Shown one piece after another: positions 6,545 to 14,138 of a stretch of DNA of 15,599 nucleotides; positions within the stretch are counted from its first letter, which is position 1, and every line of letters begins with the position of its first letter. The stretch is taken from assembly GCA_012840625.1 (NCBI GenBank), contig DUSB01000257.1:1-15599 (forward strand). The letters run 5' to 3'. Below the pieces are notes generated by a model that saw nothing but the letters and a program-made list of their open reading frames with translations, made no database searches and was not told the DNA's origin. The stretch is from Syntrophomonadaceae bacterium. Lineage in GTDB: Bacteria > Bacillota > Syntrophomonadia > Syntrophomonadales > Syntrophomonadaceae. A program made the position numbers and the translations under genes.

Positions 6545-8980
6545 GTGGGACAAGATAGCCTGTTTAGTAATGTAATTCCAGTAGACATTGAAAAAGAAGT
6601 TAAAAGATCATTTCTGGAGTACTCCATGAGCGTAATCGTTTCTCGGGCACTTCCTGATGTGAGGGATGGTCTGAAACCGGTTCACCGGCGTATACTCTAC
6701 GCCATGTATGATCAGGGAATAAGTTATGATAAGCCTCATAAAAAATCGGCTAACATTGTCGGGGAAGTTATGGGTAAATATCATCCGCATGGAGATGCAG
6801 CCATTTATCAAACTATAGTAAAAATGGAACAGGATTTTTCTATGCGTTATCCCCTGATTGATGGTCATGGAAACTTTGGCTCCATAGATGGTGATGCTGC
6901 TGCAGCGATGAGGTATACAGAAAGCAGGATGGCTAAAATTGCCCATGAACTGCTACAGGACATCGATAAAGATACCGTGGATTGGCGTCCTAACTATGAC
7001 GATACCCGTCAGGAGCCGGTTGTATTGCCGGCTCGTATTCCCAATCTACTTATTAACGGCTCTTCAGGGATTGCAGTGGGAATGGCTACCAATATGCCTC
7101 CGCATAATCTAAGAGAGGTGGTCGATGGTCTCAAGCTTTACATAGATAACCCTGATGTCAGTATTGATGAGCTGATGGAATGTATTCCCGGACCTGATTT
7201 TCCTACCGGCGGCATCATAAGTACCAGCGGTATTCGCGAAGCCTATCATACCGGACGGGGCAGCATTAAGATTCGCGCCCGCTATGAAATTGAAGAACGC
7301 AAAGGCGGGAGAAACTCTATCGTGATTACTGAAATTCCCTATCAGGTTAATAAATCGCGCCTAGTAGAACGAATTGCGGAATTGGTAAGGGATAAAAAAA
7401 TCGACGGTGTCGTGGATCTCAGGGATGAGTCAGACCGCAAAGGCATCCGTGTGGTTATTGATGTACGTAAGGATGTCAATGTAGACATACTGATTAATAA
7501 GCTTTATAAGCAGACGCAGATGGAAACGACCTTCGGGGTTATTAATCTGGCTCTGGTCAATGGCGAACCGCGGGTTATGAATCTCAAAGAAATCATGCAC
7601 TACTATATAGAGCACCGCCAGGAGGTTATCATGCGGCGTACCCGGCATGAACTGGAGCTGGCCCGGGCTCGCAAACATATTGTGGAAGGATTGCGCAAAG
7701 CGATCGACTATCTGGATGAAATCGTTGATCTCATCCGTAATTCTAAAGACCGTGACACAGCCCGGAACGAGCTTATCAGGCAGTTTGATTTTACGGAGAT
7801 ACAGGCCAACGCCATTCTGGATATGCGTCTGGCCCAGTTAACGGGATTGGAGCGCAGTAAACTGGAGGATGAATACCAGACTTTATTGATCCAGATAGCC
7901 GATTATGAAGATATTTTATCCAGCCATGAAAGGGTCTTATTCATGATCAAAGAAGATCTGGATGATATTTATAAAAAATATGGGGACGAAAGGCGTACTG
8001 AGATTACGGCTGAGATGGGTGATTTTGATATAGAGGATTTTATTGACGATCATGAGGTGGTTTTAACCCTTTCTCATCGTGGTTATATTAAACGCCAGCC
8101 GCTGGATACGTATAGATCGCAAAAACGCGGCGGCAAGGGATTGAGTGCTACCGGTATGCGCTCGGAGGATTTTGCCCTGGATATTGTTGTAACCGGCGTC
8201 TTTAATAATGTCCTGTATTTCACCAATCAGGGCCGAGTTTTTACCACCAAAGCCTATCAGATCCCGGAAGCATCCAGACAGTCCAAAGGGCAGGCGCTGG
8301 TGAATTTGTTGGAGCTGCGCCCGGGTGAGCGGGTTACAACCCTGGTCGGAGCAAAAAAATTCGATCGCCATCGACACCTGATGATGGCTACCCGTAAAGG
8401 TAAGATAAAAAAAGTAGCTCTATCTGCTTTTGCTAATATTCGCCGATCCGGTATTATTGCCATAGATCTGGCGGATGATGATGAATTGGTCGGAGTGGTA
8501 CGTGTAGAAGAAAATGACCAGGTCATGCTGGTAACAGCTCTGGGGCAGTCCATCGTTTTTGATGAAAGCCAGGTACGGGCCATGGGACGCACAGCAGCAG
8601 GGGTAAAAGGAATTGATCTTGCCGAGGGCGATTTTGTGATCGGTGTGGATAAGCTTCGTGATAATGCAGAAGTCATTCTGGTTACAGAAAATGGCTATGG
8701 CAAACGAACTGATTTAAGTGAGTTTAGACCCCAGAATCGGGGTGGAAAAGGTTTGCGCGCCATTCATATTACTCAGAAAAATGGCCCGCTGGTAGGATTT
8801 AAAATTGCCGCCGATGGTGAAGAGATTATGATTCTTACCCAGGAAGGGCAGGTACTGCGTCTGGAGATCGAAGATATCTCCAAACAGAAGCGCTATTCCC
8901 GGGGAGTCATGCTGATGCGCACTGCCAAAAAGGATAAAATTACCTCCCTGGCTCGATTTAAAATAGAAAAAGAAGACTAA
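6545..8980 (+). CDS. gyrA: DNA gyrase subunit A
   Basis: GyrA cuts and rejoins DNA through a phosphotyrosine link and wraps DNA for supercoiling. The start is GTG at 6545 after AGGAGG at 6529-6534, giving 811 residues. The catalytic tyrosine is Y124 in AMRYTESR. The C-terminal pinwheel carries the GyrA-box variant QKRGGKG at 526-532 and a second copy QNRGGKG at 730-736, so it should be a true supercoiling gyrase rather than topoisomerase IV. In the quinolone-binding segment (HPHGDAAIYQTIV) Ala85 stands at the place of Escherichia coli Ser83 and Gln89 at the place of Asp87, so both residues that anchor the drug's water-metal bridge are absent. The gene is 52 bases downstream of gyrB and ends the block at a strong terminator. 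Confidence 0.98.
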   Translation: MGQDSLFSNVIPVDIEKEVKRSFLEYSMSVIVSRALPDVRDGLKPVHRRILYAMYDQGISYDKPHKKSANIVGEVMGKYHPHGDAAIYQTIVKMEQDFSMRYPLIDGHGNFGSIDGDAAAAMRYTESRMAKIAHELLQDIDKDTVDWRPNYDDTRQEPVVLPARIPNLLINGSSGIAVGMATNMPPHNLREVVDGLKLYIDNPDVSIDELMECIPGPDFPTGGIISTSGIREAYHTGRGSIKIRARYEIEERKGGRNSIVITEIPYQVNKSRLVERIAELVRDKKIDGVVDLRDESDRKGIRVVIDVRKDVNVDILINKLYKQTQMETTFGVINLALVNGEPRVMNLKEIMHYYIEHRQEVIMRRTRHELELARARKHIVEGLRKAIDYLDEIVDLIRNSKDRDTARNELIRQFDFTEIQANAILDMRLAQLTGLERSKLEDEYQTLLIQIADYEDILSSHERVLFMIKEDLDDIYKKYGDERRTEITAEMGDFDIEDFIDDHEVVLTLSHRGYIKRQPLDTYRSQKRGGKGLSATGMRSEDFALDIVVTGVFNNVLYFTNQGRVFTTKAYQIPEASRQSKGQALVNLLELRPGERVTTLVGAKKFDRHRHLMMATRKGKIKKVALSAFANIRRSGIIAIDLADDDELVGVVRVEENDQVMLVTALGQSIVFDESQVRAMGRTAAGVKGIDLAEGDFVIGVDKLRDNAEVILVTENGYGKRTDLSEFRPQNRGGKGLRAIHITQKNGPLVGFKIAADGEEIMILTQEGQVLRLEIEDISKQKRYSRGVMLMRTAKKDKITSLARFKIEKED

Positions 8981-8983
8981 AAC

Positions 8984-9011
8984 AAAACCCCTTTTCATAG
9001 GGGGTTTTTAT
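8984..9011 (+). terminator. Intrinsic terminator after gyrA
   Basis: AAAACCCC at 8984-8991 pairs with GGGGTTTT at 9001-9008 around a nine-base loop, and the downstream arm runs into the T-rich tail. It begins four bases after the gyrA stop codon and closes the replication gene block. The A-rich left arm with the T-rich right arm could also work on the minus strand. Confidence 0.9.
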
Positions 9012-9062
9012 TGCCCGGATCCAGTCGACCCTCAAATGGCAGCAATAATTTTTAAAAGGATC

Positions 9063-9092
9063 TTTCAAAATAGGGAAAGCATGTGCTATGAT
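9063..9092 (+). promoter_or_regulatory. Extended -10 promoter for the B6 gene pair
   Basis: TTTCAA at 9063-9068 and TATGAT at 9087-9092 are 18 bases apart, and TGC directly before the -10 (9084-9086) is an extended -10 element. Transcription would start near 9099, about 35 bases before the kinase start codon. The preceding terminator makes a promoter here necessary. Confidence 0.6.
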
Positions 9093-9133
9093 TTGCCTTA
9101 TTAGTATTCCTTAGCAATGAAGGGAGCAAAGTT

Positions 9134-10009
9134 ATGCGCAATCCGGTTCCACGTGTGGCAGCAGTAAATGATTTGTCTGGCTTTGGACGCTCATCTCTGG
9201 CTGTAATTATGCCAATCATATCTTCGATGGGTATCCAGGTTTGCCCGCTGCCAACTGCTATCTTGTCTACCCATACTGGCGGGTTTCAGGGGTATACCTT
9301 TGTTGACTTTACAGAACATATGGAGGATTATATTAATCACTGGTATAGTCTGGACATCCATTTTGATTGCATATACAGTGGATTTTTAGGTTCTCCCCGT
9401 CAGATACATATAGTAGGTGATTTTTTTGATAAATTTGCTCACCAGCAGCCACTCTATGTTGTAGACCCGGTTCTTGGAGATAATGGGGAATTATATCAGA
9501 CCATGTCCATAGAAATGGTTGAAAATATGAAAGACCTGGTGCAAAAAGCCGATGTTATTACGCCTAATTTTACCGAAGCGGCTTTGCTGCTGGGGGAAAG
9601 ATACCGGGAGCATATTCAAGAGCAAGAAACAAAAAAATGGCTGGAGAGATTATCTGCCATGGGTCCGGAGACGGTGATTATCACCAGTGTACCAGATATA
9701 CAGTCAGACAAAATTACCTATGTATATGCCTATGAACGCGAAGATCATCGCTTTTGGAAAATAAAAGCGGATTTTATTCCCGCCTTTTTCCCTGGTACGG
9801 GCGACTGCTTTGCCAGTGTGGTGGTGGGAAGTATACTACAGGGAGACAGTCTGCCTATTACCCTTGACCGGGCAGTACAATTTACCAGTCTGGCTATCCG
9901 CTCCTCTTATGGATATCGCTATCCACAGCGAGAAGGGGTTTTACTGGAACGGGTTCTGGACAATCTTAAAGCTCCGGTCAGTGTAAGCAGCTACGAGATT
10001 ATAGAATAA
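9134..10009 (+). CDS. Pyridoxal/pyridoxamine kinase (PdxK/PdxY type)
   Basis: The product is a ribokinase-fold enzyme predicted to phosphorylate pyridoxal, pyridoxamine or pyridoxine at the 5' hydroxyl with ATP, salvaging vitamin B6. Supporting features in the 291 residues are the N-terminal NDLSGFGRSSLAVIMPIISSMG (substrate side, Ser15), THTGGF near 47-51, DPVLGDNGELY at 111-121, TPNFTEAALL at 143-152, and the anion-hole/catalytic motif PGTGD with D224 as the general base. The ATG at 9134 follows AAGGGAG at 9120-9126. The pdxS gene starts 26 bases after the stop, which makes a B6 function much more likely than a thiamine-type HMP kinase. I leave the gene symbol empty because pdxK, pdxY and bacterial pyridoxamine kinase subtypes cannot be told apart by eye. 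Confidence 0.85.
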   Translation: MRNPVPRVAAVNDLSGFGRSSLAVIMPIISSMGIQVCPLPTAILSTHTGGFQGYTFVDFTEHMEDYINHWYSLDIHFDCIYSGFLGSPRQIHIVGDFFDKFAHQQPLYVVDPVLGDNGELYQTMSIEMVENMKDLVQKADVITPNFTEAALLLGERYREHIQEQETKKWLERLSAMGPETVIITSVPDIQSDKITYVYAYEREDHRFWKIKADFIPAFFPGTGDCFASVVVGSILQGDSLPITLDRAVQFTSLAIRSSYGYRYPQREGVLLERVLDNLKAPVSVSSYEIIE

Positions 10010-10035
10010 AGGCTTAAGTTTGGAGGGAAAAGCAT

Positions 10036-10920
10036 ATGACAGAAACAGCAAATTTTACAGTTAAAGCCGAGTTTGCTCAGGCTCTTAAAGGTGGGGTCAT
10101 TATGGATGTAACCACACCGGAACAGGCCAGAATAGCTGAAGAGGCGGGAGCCTGTGCGGTAATGGCTCTGGAGCGAGTCCCGGCTGACATTCGAGCCGCT
10201 GGCGGTATAGCGCGTATGGCTGACCCGGGCATTATTATAGCTATCAAAGAAGCAGTAAGCATTCCCGTTATGGCCAAATGCCGTATCGGTCATTTCGTGG
10301 AAGCGGAAATATTGGCTTCACTGGGAATTGATTGCATTGATGAAAGTGAAGTTTTAACCCCTGCTGACGATAAATATCACATTTATAAACAGGATTTTAC
10401 CGTACCTTTTGTTTGCGGGGCACGTAATCTAGGTGAAGCCCTGCGCAGAATAGGGGAAGGGGCGGCTATGATCCGCACCAAAGGTGAACCTGGCACCGGC
10501 AACGTTATCGAGGCGGTACGTCATATCCGGCAGGTCAATGATGAAATACGCAAGGTAAGCCATCTGCCGGAGGCTGAACTCATGACCGTGGCCAAAGAGA
10601 TGCAGGCACCCTATCACCTAGTGGTAGAGGTAGCCCGCAAAGGAGCCTTGCCAGTAGTTAATTTTGCTGCCGGAGGAATTGCTACCCCGGCCGACGCAGC
10701 CCTGATGATGAAACTGGGATGTGATGGCATATTTGTAGGCTCCGGTATTTTTAAATCCAGGGATCCAGTAAAACGAGCCCGGGCGATTGTAGCAGCTACC
10801 AGGCATTATAATGATCCGGAAGTACTGGCCGAAGTATCTACAGATCTGGGTGAAGCGATGACGGGCATCGATATAGCAGACATTCCCGCCCGAGAGAAAA
10901 TGCAGGAGCGCGGATGGTAA
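10036..10920 (+). CDS. pdxS: Pyridoxal 5'-phosphate synthase subunit PdxS
   Basis: PdxS is the TIM-barrel synthase that makes PLP from ribose 5-phosphate, glyceraldehyde 3-phosphate and ammonia delivered by the PdxT glutaminase; it forms a dodecamer. The 294-residue product aligns by eye with the Bacillus enzyme without gaps in the active-site region. D24 (VIMDVTTPEQA), the Schiff-base lysine K81 (VMAKCRIGHF) and K149 (RTKGEPGTG) fall at the same numbers. FAAGGIATPADAALMMKLGCDGIFVGSGIF forms the phosphate-binding end of the barrel. The ATG at 10036 follows GGAGGG at 10022-10027. No pdxT follows: the next element is the serine T-box leader, so the glutaminase must be encoded elsewhere or ammonia used directly. 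No clear terminator follows the stop codon, so readthrough into the next leader is possible. Confidence 0.98.
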   Translation: MTETANFTVKAEFAQALKGGVIMDVTTPEQARIAEEAGACAVMALERVPADIRAAGGIARMADPGIIIAIKEAVSIPVMAKCRIGHFVEAEILASLGIDCIDESEVLTPADDKYHIYKQDFTVPFVCGARNLGEALRRIGEGAAMIRTKGEPGTGNVIEAVRHIRQVNDEIRKVSHLPEAELMTVAKEMQAPYHLVVEVARKGALPVVNFAAGGIATPADAALMMKLGCDGIFVGSGIFKSRDPVKRARAIVAATRHYNDPEVLAEVSTDLGEAMTGIDIADIPAREKMQERGW

Positions 10921-10949
10921 AAAATTATAAAAAAGATTTAAAATAAAAC

Positions 10950-10978
10950 TTGCAAAAGGAAATTGCCTATACTATAAT
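10950..10978 (+). promoter_or_regulatory. Sigma-A-type promoter of the serine T-box operon
   Basis: TTGCAA at 10950-10955 and a perfect TATAAT at 10973-10978 are separated by the optimal 17 bases. The expected start near 10985 lies just before the first helix of the T-box leader, which fits well. Confidence 0.8.
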
Positions 10979-10984
10979 TTGACG

Positions 10985-11228
10985 CAAATCTTACATTTCC
11001 AAACGTAATGAAGGGGAATAGTAAAAACAAGGAACCTTAAAGAGAGCTGGTGGATGGTGTGAACCAGCAGGGATCAGTTTTGAATCCACCCCGGATACGT
11101 TCTGCGATGAGCAGTTACGGTGGCACCGTTACAGCCACAGCAAGAGGATTCTGTATGCAAACACAGCAATCAAACAGGGTGGCAACGCGGGTAACAGCTC
11201 TCGTCCCTTTCAGGGGCGAGGGCTTTTT
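10985..11228 (+). promoter_or_regulatory. Serine-specific T-box leader (tRNA-sensing riboswitch)
   Basis: The leader binds uncharged tRNA and then favours an antiterminator over the terminator. Stem I can be folded by hand: AACGTA (11002-11007) with TACGTT (11096-11101), GGGG (11013-11016) with CCCC (11089-11092), then a specifier loop with AATAGTA opposite GAATCCA, then AAAAC (11024-11028) with GTTTT (11077-11081), and a distal hairpin GCTGG/CCAGC (11046-11050 and 11064-11068). The specifier is TCC at 11085-11087, a serine codon. The conserved T-box AGGGTGGCAACGCGGG starts at 11176; its TGGC (11180-11183) is complementary to GCCA, the 3' end of a tRNA with discriminator G, as in the tRNA-Ser at the end of this window. 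A terminator follows. A 73-codon reading frame across this leader is not a gene. Confidence 0.93.
11197..11228 (+). terminator. Attenuator terminator of the T-box leader
   Basis: GCTCTCGTCCC (11197-11207) pairs over 11 positions, including two G-U pairs, with GGGGCGAGGGC (11213-11223) around the loop TTTCA, followed by TTTTT. It forms when the tRNA-Ser is charged. The antiterminator would pair the T-box sequence just upstream with the left arm of this hairpin. Confidence 0.92.
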
Positions 11229-11287
11229 ATATATTGATAAAAAATCCGGATTGAAAAGCAGCGCATACTAAGGAGGTTTTTATACTA

Positions 11288-12463
11288 ATGAATGGTGAAC
11301 AATATCTACTCTTACCGGGACCAACTCCGGTACCGGAACGAGTAGTACGGGCAATGAATCGATCGATGATCAATCACCGGGGCCCAGAGTTTAAAGCTAT
11401 CCATGATGAAGTTGTTGAAGGCGTTAAAAAAATCTATCACACCAATCAACATGTAGTCATCTATCCATCTTCTGGTACCGGTGGTCTGGAAGCAGCGGTC
11501 GCAAATTTCATTGCGCCGGGTGACAGGGTGCTCGCCATTTCAATTGGAGTTTTCGGAGACCGTTTTGCTGATATAGCCAGAGCTTTTGGTGCAAAGGTGG
11601 AGCAGCTATCTTTTCCCTGGGGGAAACGTGCTGATCCAGCTCGCATTAAAGAAAAACTGGAAGCGGATACCAATCACGAAATAAAGGCTATATTAATGAC
11701 TCATAATGAGACCTCAACCGGAGCTTATAACGACATAAAAGCTATACGTAAGGCTATGGGAGACCATCCAGCATTAACGCTGGTTGATAGCGTAAGTGGA
11801 CTGGCCGCCATTGATCTTAAAATGGATGAGTGGGGATTGGATGTGGTGGTTAGCGGCTCACAAAAGGCTTTTATGATACCCCCGGGTCTATCCTTCCTGG
11901 CTTTTAATGATCGAGCTCTGGAGGTTCACCGTAAACGAAGTAACAGCTGCTTCTACTGGAATGTCGAAACCAGCCTGGAGTATCAGGCTAAGGGACAGAC
12001 TCCCTTTACGCCTCCTATATCGCTGTACTATGGTTTACAGGAAGCGTTGAAAATGATACAGGAAGAAGGAATAGACCAGATTACAGCTAGGCACCGGCAT
12101 TACCGCAAACTGGTACGGGACAGTGTTCGTGCTATGGGTCTGCAGCTTCTTACTGATGATGAAGCAGCCTCTCCGGCTGTAACCTCAGTACTGGCACCCG
12201 AGGGAATCGGAGCTAACAGCATTCGCCAGTATATGTTAGAGAAATTCAATATTGTCATCGCCGGGGGCCAGAAGGATTTAGATGATGTCATATTCCGCAT
12301 CGGTCACCTGGGATACATTCGAGATTTGGACCTGTTGACTGTTATTACCGCGCTTGAAATTACTTTGCTCCAATTAAATGTACCCATTCAACAGGGTGCC
12401 GGACCCCGAAAAGCACAGGAATGTATCATAGAAAGACTTGGTGATATAGAAAGGATGGAGTAA
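11288..12463 (+). CDS. Class V aminotransferase, alanine-glyoxylate/serine-pyruvate type, probably acting in serine synthesis
   Basis: This 391-residue PLP enzyme is in the AGXT/SgaA branch of class V aminotransferases. It opens with LLPGPTPVPERVVRAM and has SSGTGGLEAA (61-70) for the PLP phosphate, NETSTG (140-145), VDSVSG with D167 for the pyridine nitrogen, and SGSQKAF with the Schiff-base lysine K193. The ATG follows AAGGAGG at 11270-11276. It is the first gene after a serine T-box and lies three bases before serA, so its likely job is transamination of 3-phosphohydroxypyruvate to phosphoserine. A related archaeal enzyme of this type (MJ0959 in Methanococcus jannaschii) was reported to do this in place of SerC. 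Serine-pyruvate or serine-glyoxylate transamination is the alternative. The family is firm; the phosphoserine role is inferred from context. Confidence 0.88.
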   Translation: MNGEQYLLLPGPTPVPERVVRAMNRSMINHRGPEFKAIHDEVVEGVKKIYHTNQHVVIYPSSGTGGLEAAVANFIAPGDRVLAISIGVFGDRFADIARAFGAKVEQLSFPWGKRADPARIKEKLEADTNHEIKAILMTHNETSTGAYNDIKAIRKAMGDHPALTLVDSVSGLAAIDLKMDEWGLDVVVSGSQKAFMIPPGLSFLAFNDRALEVHRKRSNSCFYWNVETSLEYQAKGQTPFTPPISLYYGLQEALKMIQEEGIDQITARHRHYRKLVRDSVRAMGLQLLTDDEAASPAVTSVLAPEGIGANSIRQYMLEKFNIVIAGGQKDLDDVIFRIGHLGYIRDLDLLTVITALEITLLQLNVPIQQGAGPRKAQECIIERLGDIERME

Positions 12464-12466
12464 AAG

Positions 12467-14062
12467 GTGTTAGACGAGAAAAAAGTTATCGTAACCGAAA
12501 GAATTGCTGACGAAGGTATAGCCTTGCTAAAGGCGGAATTAGAAGTTGATTATCGCGATGGCATATCCCGTGAGGAACTATTAAACATCATTGACCAGTA
12601 TGATGCCCTTATTGTACGCAGTGTCACCCAGGTAAATGAGGAACTGATATCCAGGGCTACCCGCCTGAAAGTAGTAGGCAGAGCCGGGAATGGAATTGAT
12701 AACATAGATGTGGAAAGCTGTACCCGGCATGGCATCATTGTCGCCAATACACCGGACAGCAATACCATATCAGCCGCGGAGCAAACTATCAGCCTGCTCT
12801 TATCTTCGGCACGTAATACCGCCTGGGCCAATAGTGTCCTAAAAAGCGGCGTCTGGGATCGCAAGCCTTTTCGGGGCACAGAGCTCTATGGAAAAACAGT
12901 GGGCATTGTAGGATTAGGAAGAATCGGATCCATGGTAGCCACCCGGCTGCGTTCCTTTGAAATGAAGGTTATAGCTTATGATCCTTATATTCCGGACGAA
13001 CGTTTTAACCGCTATGGGGTGGAAAAGAAAGAAACCCTGGAAGACTTAATTCGCGAAGCAGATATTATAACCGTTCACACGCCCAGGACAGAAGAAACCA
13101 TTCATATGATCAACGAAGAAAACCTGGCGCTGGCTAAAGATGGAGTGAAATTAGTCAACGCTGCCCGGGGAGGTATTATTGACGAAAAGGCTATCCTGGC
13201 CGGGCTTAAGAGTGGCAAGATTTCTTCGGTGGGGATGGATGTTTTTGAAAAAGAACCTGCCCACGATAATCCCTTATTCGAATTTAATAATGTAGTGTGT
13301 ACTCCCCATCTGGGAGCTGATACCTATGAAGCACAAAAAAGAGTGGGGGAAGATATCACTACACAGGTCATTAAAGCACTCCGGGGAGAGATCGTACCCA
13401 ATGTAGTCAACCTGCCAACTCTTCTGAGTGATGAACTGCGTTACCTCAAGCCCTATATTACTCTGGCGGAAAAATTGGGCAGCATTTATTACCAGCTGAT
13501 GAAAACGCCGGTAGACCGAGTAGAGCTAACCTACAGTGGTCCCATTACCATGAATGATACTGGTATTCTAACCATTGCTTTTCTTAAAGGACTGCTGGAA
13601 CAAGTGGTAGGAGAAAAAGTCACCTATGTAAATGCTCAGCTCATGGCCAAAGATAGAGGCATCAAGGTTTATGAACATCGTCAGGAAAAGAGCCCCAAGC
13701 GTTATAAAAACCTGGTGGAAGCCAAAGTCTATAACAGTGGCAAAAAGCTGCAGCTGGCAGGGACCCTATCCAGAGCCCGTAATCCACTGCTGGTAGAAAT
13801 TAATGGCTATGAAACCGAAGCCGATTTGGAAGGTCTGGTGCTGCTGGTTGAAAACGAAGATCGTCCCCGGGTCATAGGTCCGGTAGCTACCTTGCTGGGT
13901 GATTACGGCGTGAATATCGCTTCCATGAAAGTGGGTCGGCAGAAAAAAGGCGAAAACGCCATTATGCTTATCAATGTGGATAGTGAAATAGATAGTGAAA
14001 TAAAGGAAAAAATAAGTAATGTAGAGGGAGTCATTAGTACCCCCAAAGAACTGATTTTTTAA
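12467..14062 (+). CDS. serA: D-3-phosphoglycerate dehydrogenase, long form with ACT domain
   Basis: SerA oxidises 3-phosphoglycerate to 3-phosphohydroxypyruvate with NAD, the first step of serine synthesis. The start is GTG at 12467, with GGAG at 12457-12460 inside the end of the upstream gene. The 531 residues show substrate-domain RSVTQV near 51, VVGRAGNGIDNID near 69-81, the Rossmann motif GLGRIG at 149-154, and the catalytic trio R234 (AARGG), E263 (FEKEP) and H281 (TPHLGAD). Residues of roughly 320-450 form the extra domain of the long type, and a C-terminal ACT domain (about 458-530, RPRVIGPVATLLGDYGVNIASM) is the expected site of serine feedback inhibition. The three-base gap to the aminotransferase shows co-expression under the serine T-box, giving control of both transcription and activity. 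Confidence 0.98.
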   Translation: MLDEKKVIVTERIADEGIALLKAELEVDYRDGISREELLNIIDQYDALIVRSVTQVNEELISRATRLKVVGRAGNGIDNIDVESCTRHGIIVANTPDSNTISAAEQTISLLLSSARNTAWANSVLKSGVWDRKPFRGTELYGKTVGIVGLGRIGSMVATRLRSFEMKVIAYDPYIPDERFNRYGVEKKETLEDLIREADIITVHTPRTEETIHMINEENLALAKDGVKLVNAARGGIIDEKAILAGLKSGKISSVGMDVFEKEPAHDNPLFEFNNVVCTPHLGADTYEAQKRVGEDITTQVIKALRGEIVPNVVNLPTLLSDELRYLKPYITLAEKLGSIYYQLMKTPVDRVELTYSGPITMNDTGILTIAFLKGLLEQVVGEKVTYVNAQLMAKDRGIKVYEHRQEKSPKRYKNLVEAKVYNSGKKLQLAGTLSRARNPLLVEINGYETEADLEGLVLLVENEDRPRVIGPVATLLGDYGVNIASMKVGRQKKGENAIMLINVDSEIDSEIKEKISNVEGVISTPKELIF

Positions 14063-14066
14063 GAAT

Positions 14067-14097
14067 CCATTTCTGGTGGGCTTTAACCTGGAAATGG
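14067..14097 (+). other. Inverted repeat between serA and serS
   Basis: CCATTTCTGG (14067-14076) can pair over 10 positions, two of them G-U, with CTGGAAATGG (14088-14097) around an 11-base loop. No T-run follows, so it does not look like a strong intrinsic terminator. It may mark mRNA processing, weak attenuation or nothing. No convincing promoter was seen between it and serS. Confidence 0.45.
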
Positions 14098-14138
14098 GAA
14101 GTTTGGAATCCTACTAATGGAAAGGAAGTCTAATATTC

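Noticed and set aside
8257..8676. 139-codon minus-strand frame inside gyrA
   Set aside because: Low-complexity Ser/Arg/Thr-rich translation typical of an antisense shadow of a conserved gene; no ribosome-binding site or promoter seen.
9017..9029. GGATCC and GTCGAC close together, resembling a cloning linker (BamHI and SalI sites)
   Set aside because: Both hexamers can occur by chance, flanking sequence is continuous with the terminator and promoter on either side, and no vector sequence is visible.
11050..11271. 73-codon reading frame before the aminotransferase
   Set aside because: It lies across the T-box stem I, T-box sequence and terminator, has no ribosome-binding site, and its sequence is explained by RNA structure.
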